64,000 nt of DNA from Bifidobacterium lemurum (GTDB lineage: Bacteria; Actinomycetota; Actinomycetes; Actinomycetales; Bifidobacteriaceae): NCBI RefSeq assembly GCF_014898175.1, contig NZ_CP062948.1, positions 62,001 to 126,000 of the forward strand. Direction: 5' to 3'. Below the pieces are notes generated by a model. That model was not told the origin of the DNA. It saw only the letters and a list, made by a program, of their open reading frames with translations, and did no database searches. A program made the translations under genes and the position numbers. Positions 33,107-42,385 of the stretch are shown in pieces (within the stretch, counting starts at the first letter, position 1; each line of letters opens with the position of its first letter).

Positions 33107-34648
33107 ATGGGACTGTTCAATAGGGATGACGATTATGTATCGCCGTTCGACACCGATGACGCTCCGGACTATGTCAACCCGGATGTCGAGGCGGCGCGCA
33201 TCAGCCAGCAGGTTGATGCCGAGCAGGACCAACGCGAACATATCGCCAGGATGCGCAAGCTTCAGGACGCGGCATCATCTCGCCCCAGCCCGGCGGGTAC
33301 GGCACGCGACGTCCAGATGTCCATCCGTCAAGCGACGAAGCCCGTCAACCGGGCGAATCATTGGTCCATGCGACAGCCCAAACGACAATCGCAACCGCAT
33401 GCGTCGGCGAAATCCATGCAACGCAATCAAGCATACGGTCCCGATGCCAAGACTTCCCAAGGCAAACGTTCCGGATACGCCATCGCCGCGTTGGTGCTCG
33501 CCGCCGTTGCGGTAATCGGCTTCGGTGAGACCTCCTCCATGGTCCTCACCATCGTGGCCTTGGCGTTGGCCATCGTCGCCATCTTCCGGACCGACGCGAA
33601 CTCCCGGAAGTCGGGGCGAGTGATGGCGGTTGCCGCGTTGGTGCTCGCCGTCGTCATGCTCGCCATACAGACGGCGATACTGATTGTGGAGAACACGTCC
33701 CATAGCGACATATCCTGGACGTCTTCCGGACTCGTCACCGACTACGACGGATACGAGACGTCCGACGAGCCGTTCACCGTCGCGGACCATTCCGGCACGG
33801 TAAGCGACTATAACGGGCAAACCTACGACATCACCATCGATCAGGCGGCCTACGGATTGACCGACGATTACGACGGCAATCCCCAGCTGATCGTCTCCTT
33901 CACCGTGACCAACAACGCCGATGAGGCATGGTCGCTGAATTCCATGGCGTATGTCGACGTGATGCAGAACGGCGTCGGCCTGGATCAGGCGTACGGTTTC
34001 GAGAACAACGCCGCAACCCGCCAGCTTGGATTCGCTGACGCCGACGGCGGCGACGACATCGAATCCGGCCAGACGCAGACGGTGACGATGGCGTTCACTC
34101 CCACCGACGTTTCTTCGCCGATTCTGGTGTATGTGTCCGGAGTCAACGAGGCCGTCCAGTCCGCGTTCGTATTCGCTGACGGCCAATCAACCGGACCGCT
34201 CACGCAGATCGACGCCGCCGATATGGAAGCTCCCCCACAGGCCGGCGAGACCGAACGGGAAGGCATGACCACGATGGCCGACTATGACGGGCTGTCGCGC
34301 ATCTCCTTGCGGTTCGATTCGGTACGGCAGGGTCCACAGGATTACGACGGCAACGACACGGTGATGCTCACCCTCACGTGGATCAACGAAACCGACAGGC
34401 CGTATTCGCTTGCGGATCTCGGCGCGGTCGACCTTGCGCAAGACGGCCACGAGCTGAGCCGAGCCTATATCAGCGATGCCCTCTCACAGGGGTATGACGA
34501 GGCTGCGATGTATCGCTTGGTCATGCCCGGCGTGCCGATGAGCGTCGACATCTGCTATACGCCCACCGGTGATGACGATTCCTTCGAAGCGTCGTTCAAC
34601 GCCTATTCGTCCTTTGACGACATGGAAAGCACGCTCTCCCTCGAATAG
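33107..34648 (+). CDS. Membrane protein with two extracellular DUF5067-like domains
   Basis: 513 residues. A polar N-terminal cytoplasmic part of about 120 residues (Gln, Arg and Asp rich) is followed by three hydrophobic segments (GYAIAALVLAAVAVIGF, MVLTIVALALAIVAIF and VMAVAALVLAVVMLAIQTAI, about 122-195), resembling the DUF4190 arrangement. Two tandem beta-rich domains follow (about 225-355 and 385-505), each with a DYDGN-(P/D) motif and a V-x-L-T-(V/W)-x-N-x-(T/A) strand, as in DUF5067. Function is unknown; a cell-surface role is likely. GAGG precedes the ATG at short spacing. Confidence 0.75.
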   Translation: MGLFNRDDDYVSPFDTDDAPDYVNPDVEAARISQQVDAEQDQREHIARMRKLQDAASSRPSPAGTARDVQMSIRQATKPVNRANHWSMRQPKRQSQPHASAKSMQRNQAYGPDAKTSQGKRSGYAIAALVLAAVAVIGFGETSSMVLTIVALALAIVAIFRTDANSRKSGRVMAVAALVLAVVMLAIQTAILIVENTSHSDISWTSSGLVTDYDGYETSDEPFTVADHSGTVSDYNGQTYDITIDQAAYGLTDDYDGNPQLIVSFTVTNNADEAWSLNSMAYVDVMQNGVGLDQAYGFENNAATRQLGFADADGGDDIESGQTQTVTMAFTPTDVSSPILVYVSGVNEAVQSAFVFADGQSTGPLTQIDAADMEAPPQAGETEREGMTTMADYDGLSRISLRFDSVRQGPQDYDGNDTVMLTLTWINETDRPYSLADLGAVDLAQDGHELSRAYISDALSQGYDEAAMYRLVMPGVPMSVDICYTPTGDDDSFEASFNAYSSFDDMESTLSLE

Positions 34649-34692
34649 CGTGTTCACCGCACGCTCAGCCGCCGCCGTTACAATGGCTTGCG

Positions 34693-35619
34693 ATGAGCAC
34701 GAAACAACAAACGAAACGCACGAAACGCAGCCGCGGCCGTTCCCTCGCGAAGGCGTCGACGCTCAAGGCGCGCGTACTGAAATTCAAGCGGATGTGGAAG
34801 CGGGCCGGTCTGATGCAACGGACCGGCATGCTGTTCACCATGCTGGTGGCGATTATCTGCGTGGTGGCGTTGGTGATGGGCCTGGTGCGTTTCGTCCAAT
34901 GGCGCGGCGAGGTTCGCGACGCGGAGCGGGCGCAGCTGGCCTTGGCGCAGGAGTATGGATTCGACCCGGGCGACATCATCTCGGACGGCCAGTTCTTCAA
35001 CGGCAACGCCATGAGCCAGGCCGAAGTGCAGTCGTTCCTCGACGAGCGGGGCGGGGCGATCGCCTCCATGACCTTCGACACCACCGACCAGTCGGGCGAA
35101 GGCCTATGCGAAGACTATACGGGCGCGGCGGGCGAGACGGCGGCGGCGATCATCACCAAGTCAGCGCAGGCATGCGGAGTCAGCCAGAAGGTGCTGCTCA
35201 CCATGCTGCAGAAGGAGCAGCATCTGGTCACCGCCACCGACCCCACGGATTTCCAGCTCAAAGCGGCGATGGGATTGAGCTGTCCAGACGACGCGAGCTG
35301 CGATCCGGCATACGCGGGATTCTTCCTGCAGGTGTACGGAGCGGCGAAACGCTACCAGTATTATCTGGCCCACGCCGACCGGTACAACTATCAGGCGTAT
35401 GCGCTCAACTACGTGCAGTATCATCCCGACGCCTCATGCGGCGGATCCACCATCTACATCGAGAACCGTGCGACCGCGCTGCTGTACATCTATACGCCCT
35501 ACCAGCCGAACGAGGCCGCATTGGCGGCGGGCGACGGCGTGGGCGACTCCTGCTCCAGCTACGGCAACCGCAACTTCTCCCTCATCTACGAGAACTGGTT
35601 CGGCAATCCGCGAGAATAG
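34693..35619 (+). CDS. Membrane-anchored lysozyme-like (transglycosylase-fold) surface protein
   Basis: 308 residues. A very basic cytoplasmic tail (KQQTKRTKRSRGRSL) precedes one membrane helix (GMLFTMLVAIICVVALVMGLV, about 45-65). The extracellular part contains CGVSQKVLLTMLQKEQHLVT, which resembles the catalytic-Glu helix of lytic transglycosylases, and AMGLSCPD ... AYAGFFLQVYGAAKRYQYY. Four or more Cys suggest disulfides. Actinobacterial relatives are often named hemagglutinin-like. A wall-cleaving role is inferred. It is 44 bases after the DUF5067 gene. Confidence 0.65.
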   Translation: MSTKQQTKRTKRSRGRSLAKASTLKARVLKFKRMWKRAGLMQRTGMLFTMLVAIICVVALVMGLVRFVQWRGEVRDAERAQLALAQEYGFDPGDIISDGQFFNGNAMSQAEVQSFLDERGGAIASMTFDTTDQSGEGLCEDYTGAAGETAAAIITKSAQACGVSQKVLLTMLQKEQHLVTATDPTDFQLKAAMGLSCPDDASCDPAYAGFFLQVYGAAKRYQYYLAHADRYNYQAYALNYVQYHPDASCGGSTIYIENRATALLYIYTPYQPNEAALAAGDGVGDSCSSYGNRNFSLIYENWFGNPRE

Positions 35620-35635
35620 AAGTCTGGTGTAGAGA

Positions 35636-35811
35636 TCCTTCGACTCCGGCCTGACGGCCTCCGCTCAGGATGACAGTATGGAACCGGACAATCTGATAGA
35701 GATGTCTCGACTTCGCTCGACATGACGACATAACCACTAACGTCATCCTCTGAGCGAAGCGAAGTCCTTTTCCGTCATCCTGAGCGGAGCGCAGCGGAGT
35801 CGAAGGATCTC
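35636..35811. repeat. REP-like palindromic repeat cluster (copies B)
   Basis: Several arms of the family seen at 21.8 kb: CTTCGCTCGACATGACG (from about 35711), CGTCATCCTCTGAGCGAAG (about 35741-35759), CGTCATCCTGAGCGGAG (about 35773-35789), and CTCCGCTCAGGATGACAG before them. They can fold in alternative hairpins. They fill the space between the lysozyme-like gene and the convergent MFS gene. Confidence 0.75.
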
Positions 35812-35818
35812 AGCGAAG

Positions 35819-37036
35819 CTACTTGCGTTCGATGAACGGGCGCAGCATGGTGGCGGTGCCGGCGGCGAGCAGGGCGAACACCGCGCCGACCGGGCCCAAC
35901 CACGCCAGTCCCAATGCGTCATTGACCACGCCGCCCACGGCCGAACCAACCGCGATGCCGATATTGAAGCTCATGGAGTTGAGCGACGCGGCCAAGTTCA
36001 GCGAGCCGGGATGCGATTGCGCGGCCACATCCATGTACAGCACCTGCGAGGAGGCGTTCTGCAAGTACATAAGCATGCCGAGCGCCACCAGCAGCAGCGC
36101 GCCGGCACCGGGCATCCATGAGGCGAACGCCAGCAGGCACAGGCATACGGCCTGCACGCAGTAGATTGGCCGGACGCGCGCCAGCGGCTCCACTCCCCTG
36201 CCGCGGTTGGCAAGTTTGCCGCCATACAGGTTGCTCCATAGGCAAGCCACACCGAACACCACCAGTCCAAGGCTGAGATATTGGGTCGGCACGCCGATCT
36301 CGTCGCGCATGATCGGCGTGAGATACGTGTAGAACACATAACTGGCGGCCGCGCCGAACACCACGTCAATCACACCCAGCTGGATGCGGCGGTCGAAGAA
36401 CAAGCGGAACTGGCTGAGGAATCCCACTTTCACCGGATGCGAGTTGCGCGGCAGCACGATCACCATCACCACCAGCAGCACGGCGGTGAGCAGGGAGATC
36501 AGATGGAAGGTCCAGCGCCATCCGAACGAGTCGGCGATCCAGGTTCCCGCCGGCACGCCCACCACGGAGGCGATGGAGAAGCCGGAGAACACCCAGGCGA
36601 TGAACTGCGTACGGAACTTCTCCTGCGTCACGTCGTTCGCGTAGGTCATGGCGATTGCGACCAGCGTGCCGGAGACGGCGGCGATCAGTAGTCGGGCGAC
36701 CAGAAGCACCGGATAGTTCGGCGCGAACGCGCATAGCACATTGCCCACAAGGAACACCGTCATCAGCGTCATATGCGTGGCGAATCGCGGGAATCGCGCG
36801 GTGATGGCGGAGCCGAGCGGCGTGCAGGGCGCGTAGAAGAACGCGAACACCGACACCAAGTTACCGACCGTCACCTCGGTGACATTCAGGCCGCGCGCGA
36901 TGTCGGGCAGAATGCCCACGACGACGAATTCGCTCATGCCGAGCATGAAGCTCGCGGCGATCAGCACCATGACGGGAAGCGTGAAAAAACGATCGGGCGA
37001 GGATGTCGCCCGATCGGATACGGTTGCGTTGTTCAC
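35819..37036 (-). CDS. MFS transporter (AraJ/sugar- or drug-efflux type)
   Basis: 405-residue, 12-helix major facilitator. The start MLGMSEFVVVGILPDIA matches the DHA1 efflux signature of AraJ/YdhP-type proteins, and helix 5 carries the GVPAGTWIADSFGWRWTF motif C-like region. Substrate cannot be told from sequence. It ends in the REP cluster and starts 15 bases after the glnA stop on the same strand, so it may be co-transcribed with glnA. Confidence 0.85.
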   Translation of the reverse strand: MNNATVSDRATSSPDRFFTLPVMVLIAASFMLGMSEFVVVGILPDIARGLNVTEVTVGNLVSVFAFFYAPCTPLGSAITARFPRFATHMTLMTVFLVGNVLCAFAPNYPVLLVARLLIAAVSGTLVAIAMTYANDVTQEKFRTQFIAWVFSGFSIASVVGVPAGTWIADSFGWRWTFHLISLLTAVLLVVMVIVLPRNSHPVKVGFLSQFRLFFDRRIQLGVIDVVFGAAASYVFYTYLTPIMRDEIGVPTQYLSLGLVVFGVACLWSNLYGGKLANRGRGVEPLARVRPIYCVQAVCLCLLAFASWMPGAGALLLVALGMLMYLQNASSQVLYMDVAAQSHPGSLNLAASLNSMSFNIGIAVGSAVGGVVNDALGLAWLGPVGAVFALLAAGTATMLRPFIERK

Positions 37037-37051
37037 TGCGTGATTGCTCGC

Positions 37052-38389
37052 TTACAGCTTGGGCAGGTACTTCTTAAGTTCGAAGGGGGTGACCTGACGG
37101 TTGTATTCCTCCCATTCGTGGCGCTTGTTGCGCAGGAAGTACTCGAACACATGCTCGCCGAGCACGTCGGCCACGAAGTCGGACTTCTCCATCACGCGCA
37201 GCGCGGCGCCCAGCGAGGTGGGCAGCGGTTCGATGCCCATCGCCTGACGTTCGGCGTCGGTAAGCTCCCACACGTCGTCGCTGGTCGGCTCGCCGAGCGT
37301 CATCTGCTTCTCGATGCCGTCGAGGCCGGCGGCCAGCAGCACGGAGTAGGCGAGGTACGGGTTGGCGACCGGGTCGAGGCCTCGGAACTCCATACGCGCG
37401 GAGTTGCCCTTGCCGGGCTTGTACTGCGGGATGCGCAGCAGCGCGGAACGGTTGTTGTGCCCCCAGCAGATGTAGCTCGGCGCCTCGTTGCCGCCCCACA
37501 GACGCTTGTACGAGTTGACGTATTGGTCGGTGACGGCGCAGATCTCCGCCGCATGGGCCAGAATGCCGGCGGCGAACTGGCGCGCGGTGAGTGACATGTT
37601 GAACTCCTGGCCGGCCTCGTAGAAGGCGTTGGAGTCCCCCTCGAACAGGCTTAGGTGCGTGTGCATGCCGGAGCCGGGCGCGTCGGCGATCGGCTTGGGC
37701 ATGAAGCTCGCGTGGATGCCGCGCTCCAAGGAGATCTCCTTGACCACGGTGCGGAAGGTCATGATGTTGTCGGCCGTGGTGAGCGCGTCCGCGTAGCGCA
37801 GGTCGATCTCGTTCTGGCCGGGGCCGCCCTCGTGATGCGAGTATTCCACCGAAATGCCCATCTGTTCGAGCATGTTCACGGTGGCGCGGCGGAAGTCCAT
37901 GCCGGGACTGCGCGGCACATGATCGAAGTAGCCACCCTCGTCGATCGGCACCGGAGGCTTGGACCAGTCGTCCTGGCTTTCGAACAGGTAGAACTCGATC
38001 TCCGGATGCACGTAGAAGGTGAAACCCTTCTCCTTGGCCTTGGCCAGCGCGCGCTTGAGCACGTAACGCGGGTCGCCCAGACTGGGCTCGCCATCCGGGG
38101 TGAGCACGTCGCAGAACATGCGCGCCGTGCCCTGCGGTCCGCCTCGCCACGGCAGAATCTGGAAGGTGGAGGGATCCGGCTGGACGATCATATCGTCCTC
38201 GGACACGCGCGTCATGCCTTCGATCGCGGAGCCGTCGAATCCGAGCCCCTCCTCGAACGCAGCCTCCAACTCCGCCGGCGCGATGGCCACGGATTTCAAG
38301 GTTCCCAGCACATCCGTGAACCATAAGCGAATAAAGCGCACGTCTCGTTCCTCGACCGTGCGCAGTGCGAACTCCTGCTGCTTATCCAT
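37052..38389 (-). CDS. glnA: Glutamine synthetase type I (alpha-type)
   Basis: Makes glutamine from glutamate, ammonia and ATP. 445 residues, the length of the GSI-alpha form, which lacks the 25-residue insert of the beta form. The beta-grasp N-terminus is FIRLWFTDVLGTLKS with GFDGSAIEGM. ATP and glutamate sites appear as HHEGGPGQNEIDLRY and GSGMHTHLSL, and NNRSALLRIP follows. I do not see the adenylylation Tyr motif (NLYDLP) near the C-terminus. Palindromes upstream may control it. Confidence 0.95.
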   Translation of the reverse strand: MDKQQEFALRTVEERDVRFIRLWFTDVLGTLKSVAIAPAELEAAFEEGLGFDGSAIEGMTRVSEDDMIVQPDPSTFQILPWRGGPQGTARMFCDVLTPDGEPSLGDPRYVLKRALAKAKEKGFTFYVHPEIEFYLFESQDDWSKPPVPIDEGGYFDHVPRSPGMDFRRATVNMLEQMGISVEYSHHEGGPGQNEIDLRYADALTTADNIMTFRTVVKEISLERGIHASFMPKPIADAPGSGMHTHLSLFEGDSNAFYEAGQEFNMSLTARQFAAGILAHAAEICAVTDQYVNSYKRLWGGNEAPSYICWGHNNRSALLRIPQYKPGKGNSARMEFRGLDPVANPYLAYSVLLAAGLDGIEKQMTLGEPTSDDVWELTDAERQAMGIEPLPTSLGAALRVMEKSDFVADVLGEHVFEYFLRNKRHEWEEYNRQVTPFELKKYLPKL

Positions 38390-38410
38390 AACCGCCTATC
38401 GTTCCACACC

Positions 38411-38544
38411 CGTGTTACGACCCGCGTTAACACGCGCGTTCCCCACATCTACGATGGTGTCCAGGGTGCGGTGATTCCATGGTGCGGTGGGTTGATATTG
38501 CAACGTTTCCGAGGCATTGCACCATGGAAAGTACCGCACCATGG
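38411..38544. promoter_or_regulatory. Inverted repeats in the divergent glnA / DUF2252 intergenic region
   Basis: CGTGTTA (38411-38417) and TAACACG (38428-38434) form one palindrome. CCATGGTGCGGT (38477-38488) is inverted at 38533-38544, and GGTGCGGT also occurs at 38465-38472. These lie between two divergent starts (38389 and 38583), so they are candidate operators. The regulator is unknown; the first resembles actinobacterial nitrogen-regulator sites only loosely. Confidence 0.45.
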
Positions 38545-38582
38545 GGCTTCGCCGTCACATTCCACGCGTTACAGTGGTGCGT

Positions 38583-40025
38583 ATGAGCGAAGAAGACCAT
38601 CTGACACCGGCCGCCAATCCTCCCATCGATATGACGAGTTGGCGGCAGGCCGACACTCCGCGTGAACGCGCGTGCGCGGGCTTTACGGCCCGCGACAAAG
38701 CGCCGTTGAGCAGTCATGCGGTCTGGCGGGTGCGTGAGGGGCGTCGCGAGGCGATCGCGCTGCTTGAGGAGCAGTCAGCCACCCGCGTGCCCGATCTGGT
38801 GCCGCTGCGGTACAAGCGCATGAGCGCCAGCGCGTTCACGTTCTACCGCGGCACCGCGCTGATCATGACCAACGATCTGGTGAGCACGCCGGTGACGGGC
38901 ATTCCGGTGCAATGCGTGGGCGACGCGCATATCGGCAATTTCGGCATGTTTCGTTCCCCCTCGGCGCGTCTGGTGTTCGACATCAACGATTTCGACGAGA
39001 CGGCGATCGGCCCGTGGGAGTGGGACCTCAAACGCCTGGCCGTGTCGGTGGAGATCTGCGGACGCGCGAACGGCATCAAGGAGAAGGCGAGGCGGGCCGC
39101 GGTGATGCGCTGCGTGCACACGTACCGCGAGCGCATCAAACAGTTCTCCGAGATGGATTATCTCGACGCATGGTACGACCATATCGATGTGACCGAGACG
39201 CTGGATCGTTTCGAGAAGACGCAGAGCGGCAAACGCAACCGCACGCTGCGCGACGCGGCGGCGAAGGCCGCGGTTCGGGACTCCGACGCGGCGGCCGCCA
39301 AACTGACGTATCTCGAGGGCGGCAAGCTGCGGTTCCGTTCCGATCCGCCGGAGTTGGCGCCCATCAACGAATTGCAGGATTATGCGGATATTGAGGCGTT
39401 GCAGGCGCGCATCGACACGCTGCTCGGGCACTACCGACATTCGTTGTATGAGGATCGCCGTCATGTGTTCGACCATTACCGCTACCATGATTCGGCCCGC
39501 AAGGTGGTGGGCGTCGGCTCCGTGGGCCAGCGCGCATGGGTGGCCGTCTTCACCGGGCGGGACATCGACGATCCGTTGATGTTGCAGATGAAGGAGGCCA
39601 CCTATTCGGTGTTGGAGCATTATTGCGGCGCTTCGCCGTACGCCACGCATGGCGAGCGCGTGGTGCAGGGGCAGAAGCTGATCCAATCCACGGCCGACGT
39701 GCTGCTGGGATGGTCGAGCTTCATCGCCGAGGATGGCCGCAAACGCGACTATTACGTGCGTCAGCTGTGGAACGGCAAAGGTTCGATCGACATCGACGAT
39801 CTCAACGAGATGGAATTAAGCGATCTGGGCCGCATGTGCGCCCGATGCCTGGCGCATGCGCACGCGCGCACCGGCGATTCGATCGCCATCGCGAACTATC
39901 TGGGCGGTTCGGACGAGTTCGACCAGGCCATCGCCACATTCGCGGTCTCCTATGCGGAGCAGAACGACGAGGATTACGCCGTGTTCAGGAAGCTCATCGA
40001 ATCCGGCGAGCTACCCTGCGCCTGA
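38583..40025 (+). CDS. DUF2252 family protein
   Basis: 480 residues from the ATG at 38583. The family pattern is clear: MSASAFTFYRGTALIM, then QCVGDAHIGNFGMFRS, DINDFDETAIGPWEWDLKR and a late SWSSFIAEDGRKRDYYVRQL-like block. The GDxHxxN and DxDF motifs resemble kinase or aminoglycoside-phosphotransferase folds, so nucleotide binding is likely. The biochemical role is not known. An in-frame start at 38517 would overlap the palindromes and was not used. Confidence 0.85.
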   Translation: MSEEDHLTPAANPPIDMTSWRQADTPRERACAGFTARDKAPLSSHAVWRVREGRREAIALLEEQSATRVPDLVPLRYKRMSASAFTFYRGTALIMTNDLVSTPVTGIPVQCVGDAHIGNFGMFRSPSARLVFDINDFDETAIGPWEWDLKRLAVSVEICGRANGIKEKARRAAVMRCVHTYRERIKQFSEMDYLDAWYDHIDVTETLDRFEKTQSGKRNRTLRDAAAKAAVRDSDAAAAKLTYLEGGKLRFRSDPPELAPINELQDYADIEALQARIDTLLGHYRHSLYEDRRHVFDHYRYHDSARKVVGVGSVGQRAWVAVFTGRDIDDPLMLQMKEATYSVLEHYCGASPYATHGERVVQGQKLIQSTADVLLGWSSFIAEDGRKRDYYVRQLWNGKGSIDIDDLNEMELSDLGRMCARCLAHAHARTGDSIAIANYLGGSDEFDQAIATFAVSYAEQNDEDYAVFRKLIESGELPCA

Positions 40026-40042
40026 CCTGTCGCTTTACGACG

Positions 40043-40101
40043 AATCCCGCCTGACCGGCCGGCCCGCTTCCTTTTGAAGGCCATGCCGGTCAGGCGGGAT
40101 T
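40043..40101. terminator. Bidirectional hairpin between DUF2252 and hisA genes
   Basis: AATCCCGCCTGACCGGC (40043-40059) pairs perfectly with the complement at 40085-40101. It lies between two convergent genes and is followed by T-containing sequence on each side. Confidence 0.75.
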
Positions 40102-40137
40102 ATGCTTTCCGCACGTTTCCCTTGAGCGGGGAGCGTT

Positions 40138-40863
40138 TCAGCGGGCGACTTCGAGCGCCTCTTCGAGGGTGAAGGCGCGTGCGTAGAGGGATTTGCCGAG
40201 GATGGCGGAGTCCACGCCGATTTCGGCCAGTTCCTTGATGGCTTTGAGATCGTCGAGTTTGGCGATGCCGCCAGAGGCCGTCACCTTGGCGTTGGTGCGT
40301 TCGGCGACCTCTTTGAGCAGGGTGAGGTTCGGGCCGCTCATCATGCCGTCCTTGGCCACGTCGGTGACCACGTAGCGGGTGCAGCCTGCGTCGTCGAGCA
40401 TCGCCATCGTCTCGAACAGATCGCCGCCCTCGCGGGTCCAGCCGCGGGCGGCCAGCGTATGGCCGCGCACGTCGAGGCCGACGGCGACCTTGTCGCCGTA
40501 CTTGGCGATGATCCGCTTGGTCCATTCGGGGTTCTCCAGCGCGGCGGTGCCGATGTTCACGCGGGCAGCGCCGGCTTCAAGTGCGGATTCCAGCGAGGCG
40601 TCGTCACGCACGCCGCCGCTCATCTCGATGTTGACCTGGTCGCCGAGTTCGCGCACGATCTCGCGCAGCTGGGCGCGGTTGTCGCCGGTGCCGAAGGCGG
40701 CATCGAGGTCGACCAGATGGATCCATTCCGCTCCGGCCTGAACCCAGGTGCGGGCGGCCTCAAGCGGGGAGCCGTAATCGGTTTCCGAGCCGGACTCGCC
40801 TTGGCGCAGACGCACGGCCTTGCCGTCGCGAACGTCGACCGCGGGAAGCAGCGTGAGGGACAT
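40138..40863 (-). CDS. hisA: Phosphoribosyl isomerase HisA (PriA-type)
   Basis: (Beta-alpha)8-barrel isomerase converting ProFAR to PRFAR in histidine synthesis; the actinobacterial PriA form can also do the TrpF step. 241 residues from ATG 40863 with AAAGGAAC upstream. Motifs: [15 protein letters not shown] with catalytic Asp, [10 protein letters not shown] and the late Asp in [16 protein letters not shown]. Phosphate loops SGGVRD and SGGIAK are visible. Whether it is dual-function needs a test. It is the last gene of the his operon seen here. Confidence 0.92.
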   Translation of the reverse strand: MSLTLLPAVDVRDGKAVRLRQGESGSETDYGSPLEAARTWVQAGAEWIHLVDLDAAFGTGDNRAQLREIVRELGDQVNIEMSGGVRDDASLESALEAGAARVNIGTAALENPEWTKRIIAKYGDKVAVGLDVRGHTLAARGWTREGGDLFETMAMLDDAGCTRYVVTDVAKDGMMSGPNLTLLKEVAERTNAKVTASGGIAKLDDLKAIKELAEIGVDSAILGKSLYARAFTLEEALEVAR

Positions 40864-40947
40864 AACAGGTTCCTTTCCTAGGGATGTCGCGCCATCCGTG
40901 CGGGCGGAAAACACGCCCTTCGCACGGCGGCACCATCTGATTGTGGT

Positions 40948-41595
40948 TCAGAAGGTTTCGATCCAGTTCTTCAGCAGTTGCGCGCCGGCGTCGCCGGACT
41001 TTTCGGGGTGGAACTGCGTGACGGACAGGGCGCCGCGTTCGTAGGCGGCGACGAAACGGCTGCGCCCGTATTCGCACCATGTCACGCGCGCCGGAGCTTC
41101 GCCGAAGTCGATGTCGTAGCGCGAGGTGTCGGCTTGGCTCACGGCGGTGGCCGCGTAGGAGTGCACGAAGTAGAAACGTTCCTGTTCCACGCCGCGCAGC
41201 AGTTGCGAACCTTCGGCCGCTTCGACGGTGTCCCAGCCCATATGCGGCACCACATCCGCGTCCAGCAGTTCGACCGTGCCGCCGATCAGGCCGATGCCGT
41301 CGGTGCGCACGCCGTGTTCGAGTCCCTGCTCGAACATGATCTGCTCGCCGACGCATACGCCGAGCGTCGGGCGGCCCGCGCGGATGCGGTCGGTGATCAC
41401 GCGATCGCCGCCGACGCGTTTCAATCCGTCCATGCAGGCGGCGAACGCGCCGACTCCGGGCACCACCAGACCGTCGGCCTCAAGCGCCTGACGGTAGTCG
41501 GAGGTGAGCGTGGTGTCGACGCCCAGATTGGCGAGCGCGCGAACCATGGAGCGGACGTTGCCGAAACCATAGTCGAACACGACTGCAGTGCTCAT
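40948..41595 (-). CDS. hisH: Imidazole glycerol phosphate synthase glutaminase subunit HisH
   Basis: Glutamine amidotransferase that feeds ammonia to HisF. 215 residues. N-terminus VVFDYGFGNVRSMVRAL is typical. The nucleophile Cys is in LGVCVGEQIMFEQG (family LGICLGMQ), and the His and Glu of the triad are in VTQFHPEKSG. hisF is not in the window. Confidence 0.94.
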   Translation of the reverse strand: MSTAVVFDYGFGNVRSMVRALANLGVDTTLTSDYRQALEADGLVVPGVGAFAACMDGLKRVGGDRVITDRIRAGRPTLGVCVGEQIMFEQGLEHGVRTDGIGLIGGTVELLDADVVPHMGWDTVEAAEGSQLLRGVEQERFYFVHSYAATAVSQADTSRYDIDFGEAPARVTWCEYGRSRFVAAYERGALSVTQFHPEKSGDAGAQLLKNWIETF

Positions 41596-41653
41596 CGTTG
41601 CTGTTCCCCTTGTGCTGTTCTGTTCGATGGATGCTTAAGTGTGCTAGCTGGCG

Positions 41654-42385
41654 CTAGTTGATGCTGGAGCCTTTGGTGGAGCCTCCGCGCCCGAATTTGG
41701 TGTGCTTGGCGATGGTGGCCATGGCGCGCTTGTGGTCGAAGTCGGCGGAATCCTCGATTTCGAAGCCCTGCTCGCGAAGCGCGTTCACCGTGGTGATGCC
41801 GAGCAGCAGGTCCTCCACGAATCGTGCGGTGGAGGTGAACAGCATCGGCGGCGCGAAGGTCCGCGCGGCCTCGCCCTGCACGTACAGGGTGACTTCGAGC
41901 TTGTCGGCGCGGTTGACGGCGAGGATCACGGTCATGCCGGCCACCACGGTGGTCAGGTCGCGGGCCGCTGCCTCGGGCGAGTCGCCGTCGAGGTTGCGCA
42001 GCACGGCGACGGCGCCTTGGTTGGAGCCGATGCAGTCGGCGGAAATGTCCGCCAGCTGGCAGAACGCGGCCAAAAGGTCGGCGTCGGCGATGCGTGTGAC
42101 CACCACCGCGATTTTCGCGCGGTTGCCGAGCAGTCCGGCCAGTTCCGCGTCGAATCCCACGGAGGGGTCCAGTTCGGCGGCATCGTCGGGAATCTCGATG
42201 GAGGCGGGGTCCAGACCCGCATCCGTCTCGTTCTTCTTATCCGCGTCGGCCGCGCCGTCCGCACCCGCCGTGGGTTGATCGGCCGGGGACGCTGCTTCCT
42301 GATCCTGTGCGAATTCCTTTTCGAATCCGGCCAGCGCGGACTCAAGCTCCTCGTCGGAGAAATGTGGTTCCTGATCGTCCGCCAT
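41654..42385 (-). CDS. Conserved unknown protein inside the his operon
   Basis: 243 residues from ATG 42385, sharing one base with the hisB stop (TGATG), so it is translationally coupled. The first 80 residues are acidic and low in complexity ([20 protein letters not shown] ... PADQPTAGADGAADADKK). The C-terminal 150 residues look folded (AKIAVVVTRIADADLLAAF ... FVEDLLLGITTVNALREQGF). No His-pathway motif is visible. It lies between hisB and hisH. A longer frame running upstream into hisB is only the wrong-frame reading of hisB. Confidence 0.75.
   Translation of the reverse strand: MADDQEPHFSDEELESALAGFEKEFAQDQEAASPADQPTAGADGAADADKKNETDAGLDPASIEIPDDAAELDPSVGFDAELAGLLGNRAKIAVVVTRIADADLLAAFCQLADISADCIGSNQGAVAVLRNLDGDSPEAAARDLTTVVAGMTVILAVNRADKLEVTLYVQGEAARTFAPPMLFTSTARFVEDLLLGITTVNALREQGFEIEDSADFDHKRAMATIAKHTKFGRGGSTKGSSIN

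Noticed and set aside
32752..33120. 122-codon minus-strand frame upstream of the MFS gene
   Set aside because: Cys/Trp/Arg-rich with no ribosome binding site or family. The same DNA is better explained as a 5' leader with a short leader peptide.
38517..38582. Upstream start for the DUF2252 protein
   Set aside because: It would place the intergenic palindromes in the coding region, has no ribosome binding site, and family homology begins later.
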